From assembly GCF_007828865.1 (NCBI RefSeq), contig NZ_VIVK01000001.1, positions 2,728,001 through 2,792,000 on the forward strand: a stretch of 64,000 nt of DNA. The letters are read 5' to 3'. Source of the stretch: Kribbella amoyensis (GTDB lineage Bacteria > Actinomycetota > Actinomycetes > Propionibacteriales > Kribbellaceae). The first letter of the stretch is position 1; every line of letters begins with the position of its first letter. Shown here piece by piece: positions 1 through 9,069 of this stretch. The translations under genes were made by a program, and so were the position numbers. The notes under the pieces were generated by a model. That model ran no database searches and was not told the DNA's origin. It was given only the letters and a program-made list of their open reading frames with translations.

Positions 1-324
1 CCGGCGTTCGTCAACGCCCGCGAGGCGGTGACCAGGGCCAAGTCGAGTCCGCACCACGTGAACGTCGTCGGCGAGAACGCGCGCGCCGCCGAGCAGGCCG
101 AGACGGTGCTGTGGCTGATGGCCTTCGTCCTGCGCCGACGCAGTGAGCGCGGCTGGGCGGTCGCCGACCTGCTCGCCGAGGGGCTCACCCGGCGCGAGAT
201 CGGCGTGAAGCTGGGGATCAGCCAGTCCGCGGTCACCCAGCGGGCACAGGCGGCCGGGTTCGCCGAGGAGCAACGCGGCCGGGTCCTCGCGGCCGAACTG
301 CTCGACGCCGGTGCGGCTGCATGA
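1..324 (+). CDS. SatD-like helix-turn-helix protein (5' end outside window)
   Basis: The frame is open from base 1, so the true start lies upstream; the GTG at 28 is internal. The visible 107 residues begin PAFVNAREAV and end in a DNA-binding helix-turn-helix (LTRREIGVKLGISQSAVTQR). This arrangement resembles the C-terminal half of SatD-family proteins, which are found in Gram-positive bacteria and whose biochemical role is poorly known. The stop overlaps the next start by 4 bases (ATGA), so the two genes are translationally coupled. The family call rests on recall of the motif pattern. A generic HTH regulator is the alternative. Confidence 0.6.
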   Translation, partial: PAFVNAREAVTRAKSSPHHVNVVGENARAAEQAETVLWLMAFVLRRRSERGWAVADLLAEGLTRREIGVKLGISQSAVTQRAQAAGFAEEQRGRVLAAELLDAGAAA

Positions 325-875
325 CGGCGCTCGTCCTGTCACTGGCCGCGGTCGGCGTGATCCTGGCGTTCCTCGGCTGGATCTTCCCGGCCGGCTCTGT
401 CCGCGAGATCGTCGTGGGCTCGGTGATGGTGGCCTGCCTGTTCGCCAACGCGATCCTGCTGCTGGCGGGCGACGGTGTGGTCGGCTGGCGCGAGGCCTGG
501 TGGAACGTACTGCTCCTGGTCAGCGCTGTCCTCGCGGTGGCCGGTGGTGGCCCGCTGACGACGTCCGTACTGGCCCTGGTCGACCGCGGCAACACGCGAG
601 CCCAGTCCACTCAGAAGGCCGGTGAGGTACTCCGTGGCGGCGCGCTGATCGGCTGCCTCGAGCGGGCCGCGATCTTCGCGTCGGTGGTGGCCGGCTGGCC
701 AGAGGGGCTCGCTATCGTGCTGGCGATCAAGGGCCTGGCCCGGTACCCGGAGCTGCGGAGCCCGGACCAGCCCGCGTCGGTCACCCCGCAGGCGGTCGCC
801 GAACGGTTCATCATCGGGACCTTCACCAGCGTGCTGTGGTCCGTCGCGTGTGCGGGGCTGTTGCTGTCGCGCTGA
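321..875 (+). CDS. Integral membrane protein coupled to the SatD-like gene
   Basis: This 184-residue protein has about five hydrophobic segments (roughly residues 2-21, 29-49, 60-80, 110-135 and 160-182) and little soluble sequence. It is therefore an inner-membrane protein of unknown function. Its ATG overlaps the upstream stop as ATGA, so it is co-translated with the HTH protein and probably acts with it. I recognise no catalytic motif. It runs convergently toward the RDD gene ending at 896, leaving only 20 bases between the two stops. Confidence 0.75.
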   Translation: MTALVLSLAAVGVILAFLGWIFPAGSVREIVVGSVMVACLFANAILLLAGDGVVGWREAWWNVLLLVSAVLAVAGGGPLTTSVLALVDRGNTRAQSTQKAGEVLRGGALIGCLERAAIFASVVAGWPEGLAIVLAIKGLARYPELRSPDQPASVTPQAVAERFIIGTFTSVLWSVACAGLLLSR

Positions 876-895
876 GCCGGCGTTGCTGAGGTGGG

Positions 896-1723
896 TCAGG
901 CGCGGACGACGTAGGTGTTCATCACCTTGTCGTGCCAGGTCTGCCGCCGGTCGTCCCACAACGGCCAGAGCGAGTTGAGCAGACAGGCCTGGTCGAAGAT
1001 CGAGCGCAGGATGTCGCGCAGCAACGCCTTGCCCGGGCCCACCGGCTGGTACGTGTCGGCGCCGACCAGCTTGATGTTCAGCGCGGACTTGCCGATGCTC
1101 TGGCCGGTCCTGCCCTGCCGGATCACCCGGTTCCACACCCACAGGCCGATGCTCGCGACGATGCCGAGCAGGAACACGAGCACCGCCCAGGCCTGCGGCT
1201 CGTCGTCGGGGTACGGGTTCTCGGAGCGGGAGAACACGTTCGTGATGAAGACCACGTAGGTGACCAGGCCGGGGACACCGATCACCAGGCTGTCGAGCAG
1301 GGACGCGCCGACCCGGGAACCCCACCCGGCCAGCTCGGCCTGCAGCGCGCCGTAGCCGTATCCGTCGCCGTACGGGTTCTGCACGCCGTACGCCTGCTGC
1401 CCGTAGCCCGGCTGCCCGTAGCCCGGCTGCCCATAGCCCTGCGGCCCGTACCCGGGCTGGCCGTAACCAGGCTGTTGCCCGTAGCTCTGCTGTCCGGGCA
1501 GCGGCGGCTGTCCGTACCCGTGCTGCCCGTACCCAGGCTGCCCGTACCCGGGCTGTTGCCCGTAGCCCGGTTGGCCGTACGACGGCGGTTGGCCGTACCC
1601 AGGCTGTTCCTCGGGCTGTCCGGCCTCCGGTCGGCCGGTGCCGGGCTCGTGCGGGAGGTCCTGCGGGCGGTCCTGGGGACGGTCCTGCGGGCGGTCGTCG
1701 TCCGGGGGTGTGGGTGTGCTCAT
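896..1723 (-). CDS. RDD family membrane protein with GYGQP-repeat tail (1 of 3)
   Basis: The protein has 275 residues. Residues 1-25 are hydrophilic with DRPQ repeats. Residues 40-125 are a low-complexity tract built of [10 protein letters not shown] units. From about residue 130 there is an RDD domain with the usual [12 protein letters not shown] entry, three to four membrane helices, a TGQSIGK segment and a terminal [15 protein letters not shown] motif. RDD proteins are membrane proteins of mostly unknown role; some are proposed to be ion exchangers. Two paralogues follow on the same strand upstream (1761-2462 and 2614-3465). The ATG at 1721-1723 has only a weak purine-rich Shine-Dalgarno sequence. 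Confidence 0.85.
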   Translation of the reverse strand: MSTPTPPDDDRPQDRPQDRPQDLPHEPGTGRPEAGQPEEQPGYGQPPSYGQPGYGQQPGYGQPGYGQHGYGQPPLPGQQSYGQQPGYGQPGYGPQGYGQPGYGQPGYGQQAYGVQNPYGDGYGYGALQAELAGWGSRVGASLLDSLVIGVPGLVTYVVFITNVFSRSENPYPDDEPQAWAVLVFLLGIVASIGLWVWNRVIRQGRTGQSIGKSALNIKLVGADTYQPVGPGKALLRDILRSIFDQACLLNSLWPLWDDRRQTWHDKVMNTYVVRA

Positions 1724-1760
1724 GCCGGGTCCGTTCCGGGTCGAGGGGGTGCGCCTGGGG

Positions 1761-2462
1761 TCAGAGCTTGATGACGAGGTCCGAGGCGACCTTGTCGTGC
1801 CAGGTCTGCTGCTGCTTGTCCCACAACGGCCAGAGCGAGTTGAGGAAGCAGAAGTAGTTGAAGAACCCGGCGCACAGCTCCCGGGCGATGGTGCGGCCGA
1901 TCCCGATCAGCTGGCCGCTATCCGCGCCGACGATCTTCAGGCCGACGATCTTCTTGCCGATCGACTGGCCGGTCTTGCCCTGCCGGATGATCCGGTTCCA
2001 GATCACCACCAGGAAGAAGGCGATGTAGCCCACCGAGAGCACGGTCGACGCGCCGTCGCTCATCTGCTCCATGCTGCCCGAGATGGTCAGCGCGACCAGC
2101 AGCGCGATCCCCACCGGGATCAGGGCGAGCAACGAGTCCAGGATCGAGGCGATGACCCGGGAACCCCAGCCCGCGAGCGTCCCCGGCGGCGCGTAGTTGT
2201 ACCCGGACCCGCCCATCCCGCCGTACGGGTTGTAGCCCGGCTGGGAGGGGTTGTACGCCGGCGCCGCACCGGACCCGTACCCACCGGGCTGACCGGGGTG
2301 CGCCAACTGCCCCGGCTGTCCCGGGTGCGCCTGCTGACCTGGATACGCCTGCTGGCCGGGGATCGACGGTCCGCCGGGCTGCGACGGGCCCGAGGCAGAC
2401 GGGCCCGGGTACGAGGGCCGGTCCTGGGGGAGGTCGTTCGGGTTGAGGGGTGGGGTGCTCAC
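1761..2462 (-). CDS. RDD family membrane protein with Pro/Gly/Gln-rich tail (2 of 3)
   Basis: I place the start at the GTG at 2460-2462 because the upstream minus strand reads AAAGGA at good spacing; a longer frame to 2546 has no such signal. The 233-residue product has a Pro/Ser/Gly/Gln-rich N-terminal third (units such as [15 protein letters not shown]). An RDD domain follows: [12 protein letters not shown], three hydrophobic helices, [18 protein letters not shown] and a C-terminal [15 protein letters not shown]. It is the middle member of three tandem paralogues. Function is unknown. The low-complexity tail should be cytoplasmic if the N-terminus faces in. Confidence 0.85.
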   Translation of the reverse strand: MSTPPLNPNDLPQDRPSYPGPSASGPSQPGGPSIPGQQAYPGQQAHPGQPGQLAHPGQPGGYGSGAAPAYNPSQPGYNPYGGMGGSGYNYAPPGTLAGWGSRVIASILDSLLALIPVGIALLVALTISGSMEQMSDGASTVLSVGYIAFFLVVIWNRIIRQGKTGQSIGKKIVGLKIVGADSGQLIGIGRTIARELCAGFFNYFCFLNSLWPLWDKQQQTWHDKVASDLVIKL

Positions 2463-2613
2463 TGGGTTCCTTTCGGGGCGCTCCGGATCCGTCAGCAGTA
2501 TGGCGGACCCGCCCAGACGAAGAACGCCGTGGCCCACAGGGGCCACGGCGTCCGGAGATCGCGATGCACGGCGCCGGAGTGGACCATCGGTCCCCGGCCG
2601 GCGCCGTCGAGAG

Positions 2614-3465
2614 TCAGACCTTGTAGACGGAGGTGCTGACGATCTTGTCCGCGAAGGTCTGCTTCTTCTCGTCCCACAGCGGCCACAGGTAGCCCAGGTA
2701 GCAGGGCAGGCTGTCGAGGATGTGGCAGATGTCGCGAAGGAACGCCTTGCCCGGGCCGATCGGCTGCGAGGTGTCGGAGGCGACCAGCTTCAGGCCGACC
2801 GCCTTCTTGCCCCAGCTCTGACCGGTCTTGCCCTGCTGGATGACGCGGTTGTAGACCCACAGACCCAGCGCGATCAGGCTGAACACCAGGCCGATCACCG
2901 TGCCGCCGGAGGAGTCCCCGCCGGTCAGCAGGTTCCCGATCCAGCTCGGGATCGCGACGATGATGCCGTCGATCAGGAACGCGCCGACGCGGACCGGCCA
3001 GGTGGCCAGGTTGCCCTGGGCCCCCGCGTAGCCGTACCCGCCGTAGGGCTGCTGGCCGTACGGGTTGGCGCCGTACTGCGGCTGCTGGCCGTACGCGCCG
3101 CCCGGCTGGCCCGGCTGACCCGGGGCCTGGCCGTACTGGCCGCCGCCCGGCTGACCCGGGTACGCCTCCGGCTGGCCGTAGCCCGGCTGCTGCCCGTAAC
3201 CGGGCTGCTGGCCGTACTGGTCAGGCTGCTGGCCATAACCCGGCTGCTGCCCGTACTGGTCGGGCTGCTGCCCGTACTGCTGCCCCGGCTGACCGTACTG
3301 GCCGGGCTGGCCCGGGTAACCGCCAGACTGTCCGTCCTGCGGAGACTGTCCGTACTGCCCCGGCTGCTGACCGTACTGGCCCGGCTGGTCAGGCGTCTGG
3401 TTCGGCTCGCCCGACTGGTTCGGGTCCTGCGGGTCGTAACCCGGTGGTGGCGTCGGAGTGCTCAC
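2614..3465 (-). CDS. RDD family membrane protein with long Q/G/Y-rich tail (3 of 3)
   Basis: This 283-residue protein starts at a GTG (3463-3465) preceded by AGAAGGGA. Residues 10-145 are dominated by [19 protein letters not shown] units, the longest low-complexity tail of the three. The RDD domain begins near residue 155 ([12 protein letters not shown]) and has the family [15 protein letters not shown] segment and a terminal [15 protein letters not shown]. It is first of the trio in transcription order. A gap of about 150 bases separates it from the second gene, so separate promoters are possible. Biochemical role unknown. Confidence 0.85.
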   Translation of the reverse strand: MSTPTPPPGYDPQDPNQSGEPNQTPDQPGQYGQQPGQYGQSPQDGQSGGYPGQPGQYGQPGQQYGQQPDQYGQQPGYGQQPDQYGQQPGYGQQPGYGQPEAYPGQPGGGQYGQAPGQPGQPGGAYGQQPQYGANPYGQQPYGGYGYAGAQGNLATWPVRVGAFLIDGIIVAIPSWIGNLLTGGDSSGGTVIGLVFSLIALGLWVYNRVIQQGKTGQSWGKKAVGLKLVASDTSQPIGPGKAFLRDICHILDSLPCYLGYLWPLWDEKKQTFADKIVSTSVYKV

Positions 3466-3573
3466 GACGGTCCCTTCTGATCTTGGTGAGGAGTCATAGC
3501 AGGCTAGCGATTCGAGGGCTCACCGGCCATGAGCCGCTCCGGAGAGTCCGGATCACGGTCACCGCGGACGGTT

Positions 3574-3579
3574 TACCGT
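3574..3579 (+). promoter_or_regulatory. -10 hexamer TACCGT for a leaderless DUF2752 transcript
   Basis: TACCGT fits the TANNNT actinobacterial -10 and lies 6 bases before the ATG at 3586. Transcription would therefore begin at or next to the start codon. No Shine-Dalgarno sequence is present. Confidence 0.5.
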
Positions 3580-3585
3580 GGATCC

Positions 3586-4047
3586 ATGTATCCGGCACAC
3601 CCTAGAGCCACGGGCGACCCCGGCGCCAAGTCCGAGCTGGTCCACTCCGTGGAACCGCTGGACCGGCGGGTGCTCGGGCTGGCCGGGGTGCTGGCCGGCG
3701 GCGCGGTGCTTGCCGCGGTCAACGGTCTGTCCGGTGGCCGGATCGGGCTGCCGTGCCCGTTCCACGCGGTCACCGGGCTGAACTGCCCGTTCTGCGGGAC
3801 GACCCGGATGGCGGCCGCCCTGCTGGAGGGGGACGTCGTCCGGGCCTGGTGGTACAACCCGCCGATGTTCGTGGTGCTGCCGATCGTGGCGCTGCTGGTG
3901 GGATACATGCTGCTCACCTGGACGGCCGAGCGGCTCGGCTGGTTCCGTCTGCCGCGGCCTCGCCCTGGTGACCGGCTGCAGCGCATCGTCCCGCTCGCCT
4001 TCCTCGGCGTGATGGCGGTCTACGGGATCCTGCGAAATCTCTTCTAG
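3586..4047 (+). CDS. DUF2752 membrane protein
   Basis: The start is the ATG at 3586, directly downstream of a -10 box; an in-frame ATG at 3529 is less likely. The 153-residue product has a short soluble head, a hydrophobic helix, and the DUF2752 core (PCPFHAVTGLNCPFCGTTRM) with its Cys pairs. A second region follows with AWWYNPPMF and two further membrane helices. DUF2752 proteins are small membrane proteins of unknown function, common in actinobacteria and Bacteroidetes. The gene ends in a strong bidirectional terminator shared with pstB. Confidence 0.8.
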   Translation: MYPAHPRATGDPGAKSELVHSVEPLDRRVLGLAGVLAGGAVLAAVNGLSGGRIGLPCPFHAVTGLNCPFCGTTRMAAALLEGDVVRAWWYNPPMFVVLPIVALLVGYMLLTWTAERLGWFRLPRPRPGDRLQRIVPLAFLGVMAVYGILRNLF

Positions 4048-4055
4048 ACAAGGCG

Positions 4056-4086
4056 AAAGGCGCCATGGTGCCCATGGCGCCTTTTC
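4056..4086. terminator. Bidirectional intrinsic terminator between DUF2752 gene and pstB
   Basis: A 13-bp perfect stem (4056-4068 with 4072-4084, arm AAAGGCGCCATGG) closes a 3-base loop. A T-run ends the right arm and an A-run starts the left arm. It can stop transcription from both convergent genes. Confidence 0.85.
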
Positions 4087-4095
4087 TCCGAGGGC

Positions 4096-4872
4096 TCAGC
4101 CGAACCGGCCGGTGATGTAGTCCTCGGTCGCCTTCTCGCCCGGGTTGGAGAAGATCTGCTTGGTCGGGCCCATCTCGATCAGCCGGCCGGGCTTGCCGGT
4201 CGCGGCCAGGTTGAAGAAGGCGGTCTGGTCGGAGACCCGGGCCGCCTGCTGCATGTTGTGGGTGACGATGACGACGGTGAACCGGTCCTTCAGCTTCTCG
4301 ATCAGGTCCTCGATCGCCAGCGTGGAGATCGGGTCCAGCGCCGAGCACGGCTCGTCCATCAGGATCACCTCGGGCTCGACCGCGATCGCCCGGGCGATGC
4401 ACAGCCGCTGCTGCTGACCGCCGGACAGGCCCGCGCCCGGCTTGTCCAGCCGGTCCTTGACCTCGTTCCACAGGTTCGCGCCCTTGAGCGAGGTCTCCAC
4501 GACCTCGGTGAGCTTCTTGCGGTCCTTGACGCCGTTCAGCTTCAGCCCGGACGCGACGTTGTCGAAGATCGACATCGTCGGGAACGGGTTCGGCCGCTGG
4601 AACACCATGCCGACCACCCGGCGGACCGCCACCGGGTCGATGCCCGGGGCGTACAGGTCCTGGTCGTCGAGCACGACCTTGCCCTCCACCCGGGCGCCGG
4701 GGATCACCTCGTGCATCCGGTTGAGGGTGCGCAGGTAGGTGGACTTGCCGCAGCCGGACGGGCCGATGAACGCCGTGACCGAGCGGGGCTCGATCGTCAT
4801 CGACACGTCCTCGACGGCCTTGAAGTCGCCGTAGTAGACGTTGAGGCCGCTGACCTCGATGCGCTTGGCCAT
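4096..4872 (-). CDS. pstB: Phosphate ABC transporter ATPase PstB
   Basis: PstB energises high-affinity phosphate import through PstC and PstA. The 258-residue protein has Walker A GPSGCGKS at residues 37-44, Q-loop Gln92, signature LSGGQ at 149-153, Walker B LMDEP around 171-175 and switch His205. The PstB hallmark [14 protein letters not shown] lies between Walker A and the Q-loop. Length is normal for the family. It is the last gene of pstSCAB and starts 19 bases after pstA. It ends at a terminator shared with the convergent DUF2752 gene. Confidence 0.97.
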   Translation of the reverse strand: MAKRIEVSGLNVYYGDFKAVEDVSMTIEPRSVTAFIGPSGCGKSTYLRTLNRMHEVIPGARVEGKVVLDDQDLYAPGIDPVAVRRVVGMVFQRPNPFPTMSIFDNVASGLKLNGVKDRKKLTEVVETSLKGANLWNEVKDRLDKPGAGLSGGQQQRLCIARAIAVEPEVILMDEPCSALDPISTLAIEDLIEKLKDRFTVVIVTHNMQQAARVSDQTAFFNLAATGKPGRLIEMGPTKQIFSNPGEKATEDYITGRFG

Positions 4873-4891
4873 ATCAGATCGGAACCTCTCG

Positions 4892-5815
4892 CTATTTCGA
4901 CTTGATGGTGCTGAACCGCGCGATCACGCGGGCCAGCAGGTTGAGCAGCAGGACCAGCAGGATCAACGTCAGCGCGGCCGCCCAGACCCGGTCCGCGGCC
5001 GGCTGCAGCGCCAGCTCGGTCCGGTCCTGGTTGATCATCGTCGGCAGCGCGCCCATGAACCCGTCGAACGGGTTCAGGTTGATGTTCTTGGAGTAGCCGA
5101 CCAGGATCAGCAGCGGCGCGGTCTCACCCATCACCCGGGCCAGGCCGAGCATCACGCCGGTGACGATGCCGCCGAACGCGGTCGGCACGACCACCTTGAG
5201 GATCGTCTTCCACTTCGGCACCCCGAGTGCGTACGACGCCTCCCGGAGCTCGTCCGGGACCAGCTTCAGCATCTCCTCGGTGGACCGCAGCACGACCGGC
5301 AGCATCAGCAGCACCAGCGACAGCGAGACGGCGAACCCGACCCGGTTGAAGCCGAACACCGTGATCCAGACCGCGTAGACGAACAGCGCGGCGACGATCG
5401 ACGGGACACCGGTGAGGATGTCCACGGTGAAGCTGACCGCCTTCGCGGCCTTGGTGCCCTTGCCGTACTCGACCAGGTAGATGGCGCCGAGGATCGCGAT
5501 CGGGACCGCGATCACCGCGGTGATCAGGGCCATGATCAACGTGCCCATGATCGCGTGGTACGCGCCGCCGCCCTCGCGGCGGACGGTCACCCCGCGCTGC
5601 GACTGGCCCCACCAGTTCGCGTCCAGCAGCAGGTGGTACCCCTTGCTGACCACGGTCCAGAGGATCCACAACAGCGGGATCAGCGCGATCACGAAGGCGA
5701 GCACGATGAAGATCGTGGCCAGCGTGTTCTTCACCGCGCGGGCCCCGGACTTGCCGGTCAGGTCGAGCGTCTTGCCGTCGTAGGCGGGCCGGTTGGCGGC
5801 CAGCGTGCTGCTCAT
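4892..5815 (-). CDS. pstA: Phosphate ABC transporter permease PstA
   Basis: The 307-residue permease has about six membrane helices, beginning at residues 31-55. The cytoplasmic EAA loop that docks on PstB is [15 protein letters not shown] at residues 191-205. The stretch between helices 1 and 2 includes a 30-residue hydrophilic insert. Its ATG overlaps the pstC stop by 4 bases, so PstC and PstA should be made in equal amounts. It forms the heterodimeric channel with PstC in the cytoplasmic membrane. Confidence 0.96.
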   Translation of the reverse strand: MSSTLAANRPAYDGKTLDLTGKSGARAVKNTLATIFIVLAFVIALIPLLWILWTVVSKGYHLLLDANWWGQSQRGVTVRREGGGAYHAIMGTLIMALITAVIAVPIAILGAIYLVEYGKGTKAAKAVSFTVDILTGVPSIVAALFVYAVWITVFGFNRVGFAVSLSLVLLMLPVVLRSTEEMLKLVPDELREASYALGVPKWKTILKVVVPTAFGGIVTGVMLGLARVMGETAPLLILVGYSKNINLNPFDGFMGALPTMINQDRTELALQPAADRVWAAALTLILLVLLLNLLARVIARFSTIKSK

Positions 5816-6876
5816 ACCGTCGCTCCTTCGGTCTTCGGCTTGTCGCCGATGCGGCGGATCCGGCGGTTGCGCTTCCCGCCCGGCGTACTGCGCGCGACGA
5901 TCACCCGGGCCGCCGAGTTGACCAGGAAGGTCACCACGAACAGCACCAGGCCGGCGGCGATGTACGCGCCGGTCTTCTCGGGCGAGTCGAACTCGGCCGC
6001 GTTGTTGGCGATCTTCGAGGCGAACGTCTCACCGCCGGCGAAGATCGACGGGTCCCACGGGTCGTTGCCGTTCGGGACCGACAGGATGATCAGCACCGCG
6101 ACGGTCTCACCGAGCGCGCGGCCGAGGCCGAGCATCGACGCGCTGACCACGCCGGACCGGCCGTACGGCAGCACCGCCATCCGGATCATCTCCCAGCGGG
6201 TCGCGCCGAGCGCCAGGGCGCCCTCGCGGTGGGTGACCGGGGTCTGCGCGAAGATCTCCCGGCTGATCGCGGTGACCACCGGCAGGATCATGATCGCCAG
6301 CACCACCGAGGCGGTGAACACCACCCCGACGTTGTCGCCGATCGGCTTCTCGAACACCGGCAGCCAGCCCAGCGCCGAGGACAGGCCGTTGATCACCGGC
6401 CGCAGGATCGGGGCGAAGAAGAGGATGCCCCACAGGCCGTAGATGATCGACGGCACCGCGGCCAGCAGGTCGATCGCGTGCGAGACCGGGGCGGCCAGCC
6501 GCTTCGGGGCGTAGTAGGTGGTGAAGAGGGCGACGCCGACCGCGATCGGGACCGCGATCACCATTGCGATGATCGAGCTGATCACGGTGGTGTAGAACAG
6601 CGCCGCGATGCCGAACTTCGGCGGGTTGCCGCCGGGCTCCCAGATCCGGGAGAAGAGGAAACTGCTCTCGTTCTTGGCCAGGGACGGGATCGCCAATGCC
6701 AGCAGGAAGATGCCGACGAAGGCCACGATCGCGACCACCAGGCCGCCGGAGGTGTGGGCGAGGCCGGAGAACAGCCGGTCGCCCAGGTGGCCGACCGGGC
6801 CGAGCTCCACCTTCTTCCGGTCCGCCGGGTCGTCGGCCGGCCGGTCGGGCGGGGCCGTGCCGTCTGTTGTACTCAT
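5812..6876 (-). CDS. pstC: Phosphate ABC transporter permease PstC
   Basis: The 354-residue permease begins with about 40 charged cytoplasmic residues, then about six membrane helices. The EAA motif is REGALALGATRWEMIRM near residues 230-246. The long soluble head is typical of actinobacterial PstC. It lies 117 bases downstream of pstS, and that gap holds a 13-bp hairpin that could lower read-through from the binding-protein gene. It pairs with PstA and overlaps its start. Confidence 0.96.
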   Translation of the reverse strand: MSTTDGTAPPDRPADDPADRKKVELGPVGHLGDRLFSGLAHTSGGLVVAIVAFVGIFLLALAIPSLAKNESSFLFSRIWEPGGNPPKFGIAALFYTTVISSIIAMVIAVPIAVGVALFTTYYAPKRLAAPVSHAIDLLAAVPSIIYGLWGILFFAPILRPVINGLSSALGWLPVFEKPIGDNVGVVFTASVVLAIMILPVVTAISREIFAQTPVTHREGALALGATRWEMIRMAVLPYGRSGVVSASMLGLGRALGETVAVLIILSVPNGNDPWDPSIFAGGETFASKIANNAAEFDSPEKTGAYIAAGLVLFVVTFLVNSAARVIVARSTPGGKRNRRIRRIGDKPKTEGATV

Positions 6877-6922
6877 CGATGCTGCTCCAAGCGCCGAGGT
6901 CGTCTGCGTGCTCGGTCACGAG

Positions 6923-6963
6923 GCGAGCCCCGGCCTCCCGATGAGGGTCTGGCCGGGGCTCGC
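6923..6963 (-). terminator. Intercistronic hairpin between pstS and pstC
   Basis: A perfect 13-bp stem (6923-6935 with 6951-6963, arm GCGAGCCCCGGCC) carries a 15-base loop and no T-run. It probably acts as a partial terminator or a 3' stabiliser, giving excess pstS mRNA over the permease genes. Confidence 0.6.
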
Positions 6964-6993
6964 ATCACGACGTACTGCGGGGTGTCGGGGAGG

Positions 6994-8124
6994 TCAGCTG
7001 ATCGCCTGGACCGCGGCGTCGACCTTGGTCCGGATCTCCTCCGGCAGCGGCGCGTAGTTCAGTTCGGTCAGCGAGGCCTGGCCCTCGGTGCTGGCGAAGT
7101 AGGTCAGGAAGCTCTTCACCAGCGCCGTCTTCTCGGCCGGCAGGCCCTTGGTGCAGGCGATCTCGTAGGTCACCAGGATGATCGGGTACGCCCCGGCGGC
7201 CTTGGTCGCGTAGTCCAGCTTCAGCGCCAGGTCGGACCCGGTACCGGCCGGCTTGGCCGCGGCCAGCGCCTTGCCCGCGGACTCGGCGGTCAGCTCGACC
7301 GGGCCGGCGCCCGCGTCGATCTGCGCGACGCCCAGCTTGTTGTCGACCGCGTAGGACCACTCCACGTAGGTGATCGCGTTCTTGGTGCTCTTCACACCCT
7401 CGGCGACACCGGCGGACTTCTCCTTGCCGGCGCCCGTGCCGGTCCACTTCTTGGCCGGCTCACCCTTCCAGGCACCGCCGCCGGCGGCGGCCAGGTACTT
7501 GGTGAAGTTCTCGGTGGTGCCGGACTCGTCGGAGCGGAAGAACACCGTGATCGGCGCGGACGGCAGGGTGACGCCCGGGTTCAGCTTGGCGATCTCCGGC
7601 GCGTTCCAGGTCTTCACGGTGCCCTGGAAGATCTTCGCGGCGGTCGGGCCGTCCAGGATCAGCTTGTCCAGGCCGTCGACGTTGTACGCGACCGCGACCG
7701 GGCCGATCACCATCGGCAGGTTCACCGCCGGGCTGCCCTGGCAGCGCTTCGCCGCCGCGGCGGCCTCGGACTCGGCGCCGTCCTTGCCCTCGGTCTTCAG
7801 GGCCGAGTCGGACCCGGCGAAGTCGACCTGGCTGGCGTTGAACTGCTTGATGCCCGCACCGGACCCGGTCGGGTTGTAGTTCACCGTGACGTCGGCGCAC
7901 TTCTCGTTGTACTTGCTGATGACTTCCTCGATGGCGTTCTTCTGCGCCGAGGAGCCCTCGGCGTTCAGAGTGCCCTCGGGGCAGTCGGCGCCGGTCGAGG
8001 AGCTGGAACCGGACGGGCTCGAGGAGCCGGACGGCTCGGGGTCACTGCCACAGGCGCTCAGAGCGAGGACGCCGAGGGAGGCCACGGCGACGGTGCCGAC
8101 GCGGAGCAGGCGGTTGACGGACAC
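6994..8124 (-). CDS. pstS: Phosphate-binding lipoprotein PstS
   Basis: PstS captures phosphate outside the membrane and delivers it to PstCA. The start is the GTG at 8122-8124, with AGAAGGG about 9-10 bases upstream. The frame is open further upstream but that part lacks codon character and covers the promoter. The 376-residue precursor has a lipoprotein signal with lipobox LSAC (Cys25) and then a Ser/Gly/Glu-rich linker. The mature domain shows PstS features: GTLNAEGSSAQ, YNPTGSGAGI, FAGSDSAL and RSDESGTTENF. It is first gene of pstSCAB, driven by a promoter with PHO boxes. Confidence 0.96.
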   Translation of the reverse strand: MSVNRLLRVGTVAVASLGVLALSACGSDPEPSGSSSPSGSSSSTGADCPEGTLNAEGSSAQKNAIEEVISKYNEKCADVTVNYNPTGSGAGIKQFNASQVDFAGSDSALKTEGKDGAESEAAAAAKRCQGSPAVNLPMVIGPVAVAYNVDGLDKLILDGPTAAKIFQGTVKTWNAPEIAKLNPGVTLPSAPITVFFRSDESGTTENFTKYLAAAGGGAWKGEPAKKWTGTGAGKEKSAGVAEGVKSTKNAITYVEWSYAVDNKLGVAQIDAGAGPVELTAESAGKALAAAKPAGTGSDLALKLDYATKAAGAYPIILVTYEIACTKGLPAEKTALVKSFLTYFASTEGQASLTELNYAPLPEEIRTKVDAAVQAIS

Positions 8125-8173
8125 GTGAGTGTTGCCCTTCTGCGGGAATTCAGACTTTCGTGAACTGCCACAG

Positions 8174-8179
8174 ACGGTA
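8174..8179 (-). promoter_or_regulatory. pstS: Candidate -10 (TACCGT) of the pstS promoter
   Basis: Read on the minus strand this is TACCGT, 49 bases upstream of the GTG. It lies downstream of the PHO repeats, as expected for an activated promoter with a weak -35. Position is inferred, not mapped. Confidence 0.4.
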
Positions 8180-8210
8180 GGGAGACGAGGTGACGGGGCG
8201 GTCCGACGTG

Positions 8211-8228
8211 GGTGAACGCGCGGTGAAC
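8211..8228 (-). promoter_or_regulatory. PHO box (RegX3/PhoP-type direct repeat) upstream of pstS
   Basis: On the minus strand GTTCACC occurs twice with an 11-base period (plus-strand GGTGAAC at 8211-8217 and 8222-8228). This is the classic actinobacterial PHO box. A third exact copy lies at 8277-8283, 55 bases (5 x 11) further upstream. Degenerate copies fall in the same phase at 8200 and 8189. It lies about 90 bases before the pstS start. RegX3, encoded in this window, is the obvious ligand. Confidence 0.8.
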
Positions 8229-8360
8229 GGTTCTGGTAGCGATCGCGACGTCTGGCGTGCCGCCAGGAGGCCAACAGGTGAACTGCGTTAAGAGTCGTGA
8301 CTCTGCGTGAGATTCAGGCGGAATCGGTCACGCTTGGCCGGGCTTCCCGGCTACTCTCCG

Positions 8361-8834
8361 TCAGCTGGAGAAGTCCTCCGGGGCGACGCCGTCGAGGAAC
8401 TTCCGGAACCGCTCGAGCTCGGCCTGCTCCTCCTCCGGCGTGGCCACGCCGGCCTCGCGGAGGACCTGCTCGGTGCAGCGGATCGGGGTACCGAGCCGGA
8501 CCGCGAGGGCGACCGAGTCGCTCGGCCGGGCCGACACCCGGGCGCCGTTGGCGAGCACCAGTTCGGCGTAGAAGACGGCGTCCCGCAGCTCGACGATCTC
8601 GACCGCCTCGATCTGGACGCCGAACGCCTCGATCAGGTCGCGCATCAGGTCGTGGGTGAGCGGCCGGGACGGGCGCAGGCCCTGCTCCTCGTACGCGATC
8701 GCGGTCGCCTCGACCGACCCGATCGAGATCGGCAGGTACCGATAGCCGTCGGTCTCGCGCAGCATCATCACCGGCGCCCGGTTGGGGGACTCCATCCGGA
8801 TCCCGATCAGCGTCAGCTCTCGCATCGTCGTCAT
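8361..8834 (-). CDS. Bifunctional nuclease (BFN/DUF151) domain protein
   Basis: The 157-residue protein is almost entirely one BFN domain: start RELTLIGIRMES, then YLPISIGSVEATAIA, then TARPSDSVALAVR-like ARPSDSVALAVRLG near residues 110-125. It ends with an acidic helix (TPEEEQAELERFRKFLDG). Family members are described as bifunctional DNase/RNase-type proteins, and a Mycobacterium homologue is annotated so, but the physiological role is not settled. GGAGAGG precedes the ATG at 8832-8834; a second in-frame ATG follows three codons later. It is monocistronic here. Confidence 0.85.
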   Translation of the reverse strand: MTTMRELTLIGIRMESPNRAPVMMLRETDGYRYLPISIGSVEATAIAYEEQGLRPSRPLTHDLMRDLIEAFGVQIEAVEIVELRDAVFYAELVLANGARVSARPSDSVALAVRLGTPIRCTEQVLREAGVATPEEEQAELERFRKFLDGVAPEDFSS

Positions 8835-9069
8835 GGGTGCGACCTCGAACCTCTCCGTCCGCCGGCGCCCGGTGGGACGTCCGGCCTCCTCGTAGGAACA
8901 TACCCGCAGACGCTCACCTCATCCGGCTCCCCCGGCGGCTGTTCCAGGAACGTCGAACCGATTGTGCCTGACCAGGGGCCGTCGCAGAATGTCGAGGCCC
9001 GATGACACACCGTGCTTCATCGGTGCGCGCCCGGCCGGTGCGGCCGGACCGGCGAGAGGAGCTGGTGGC

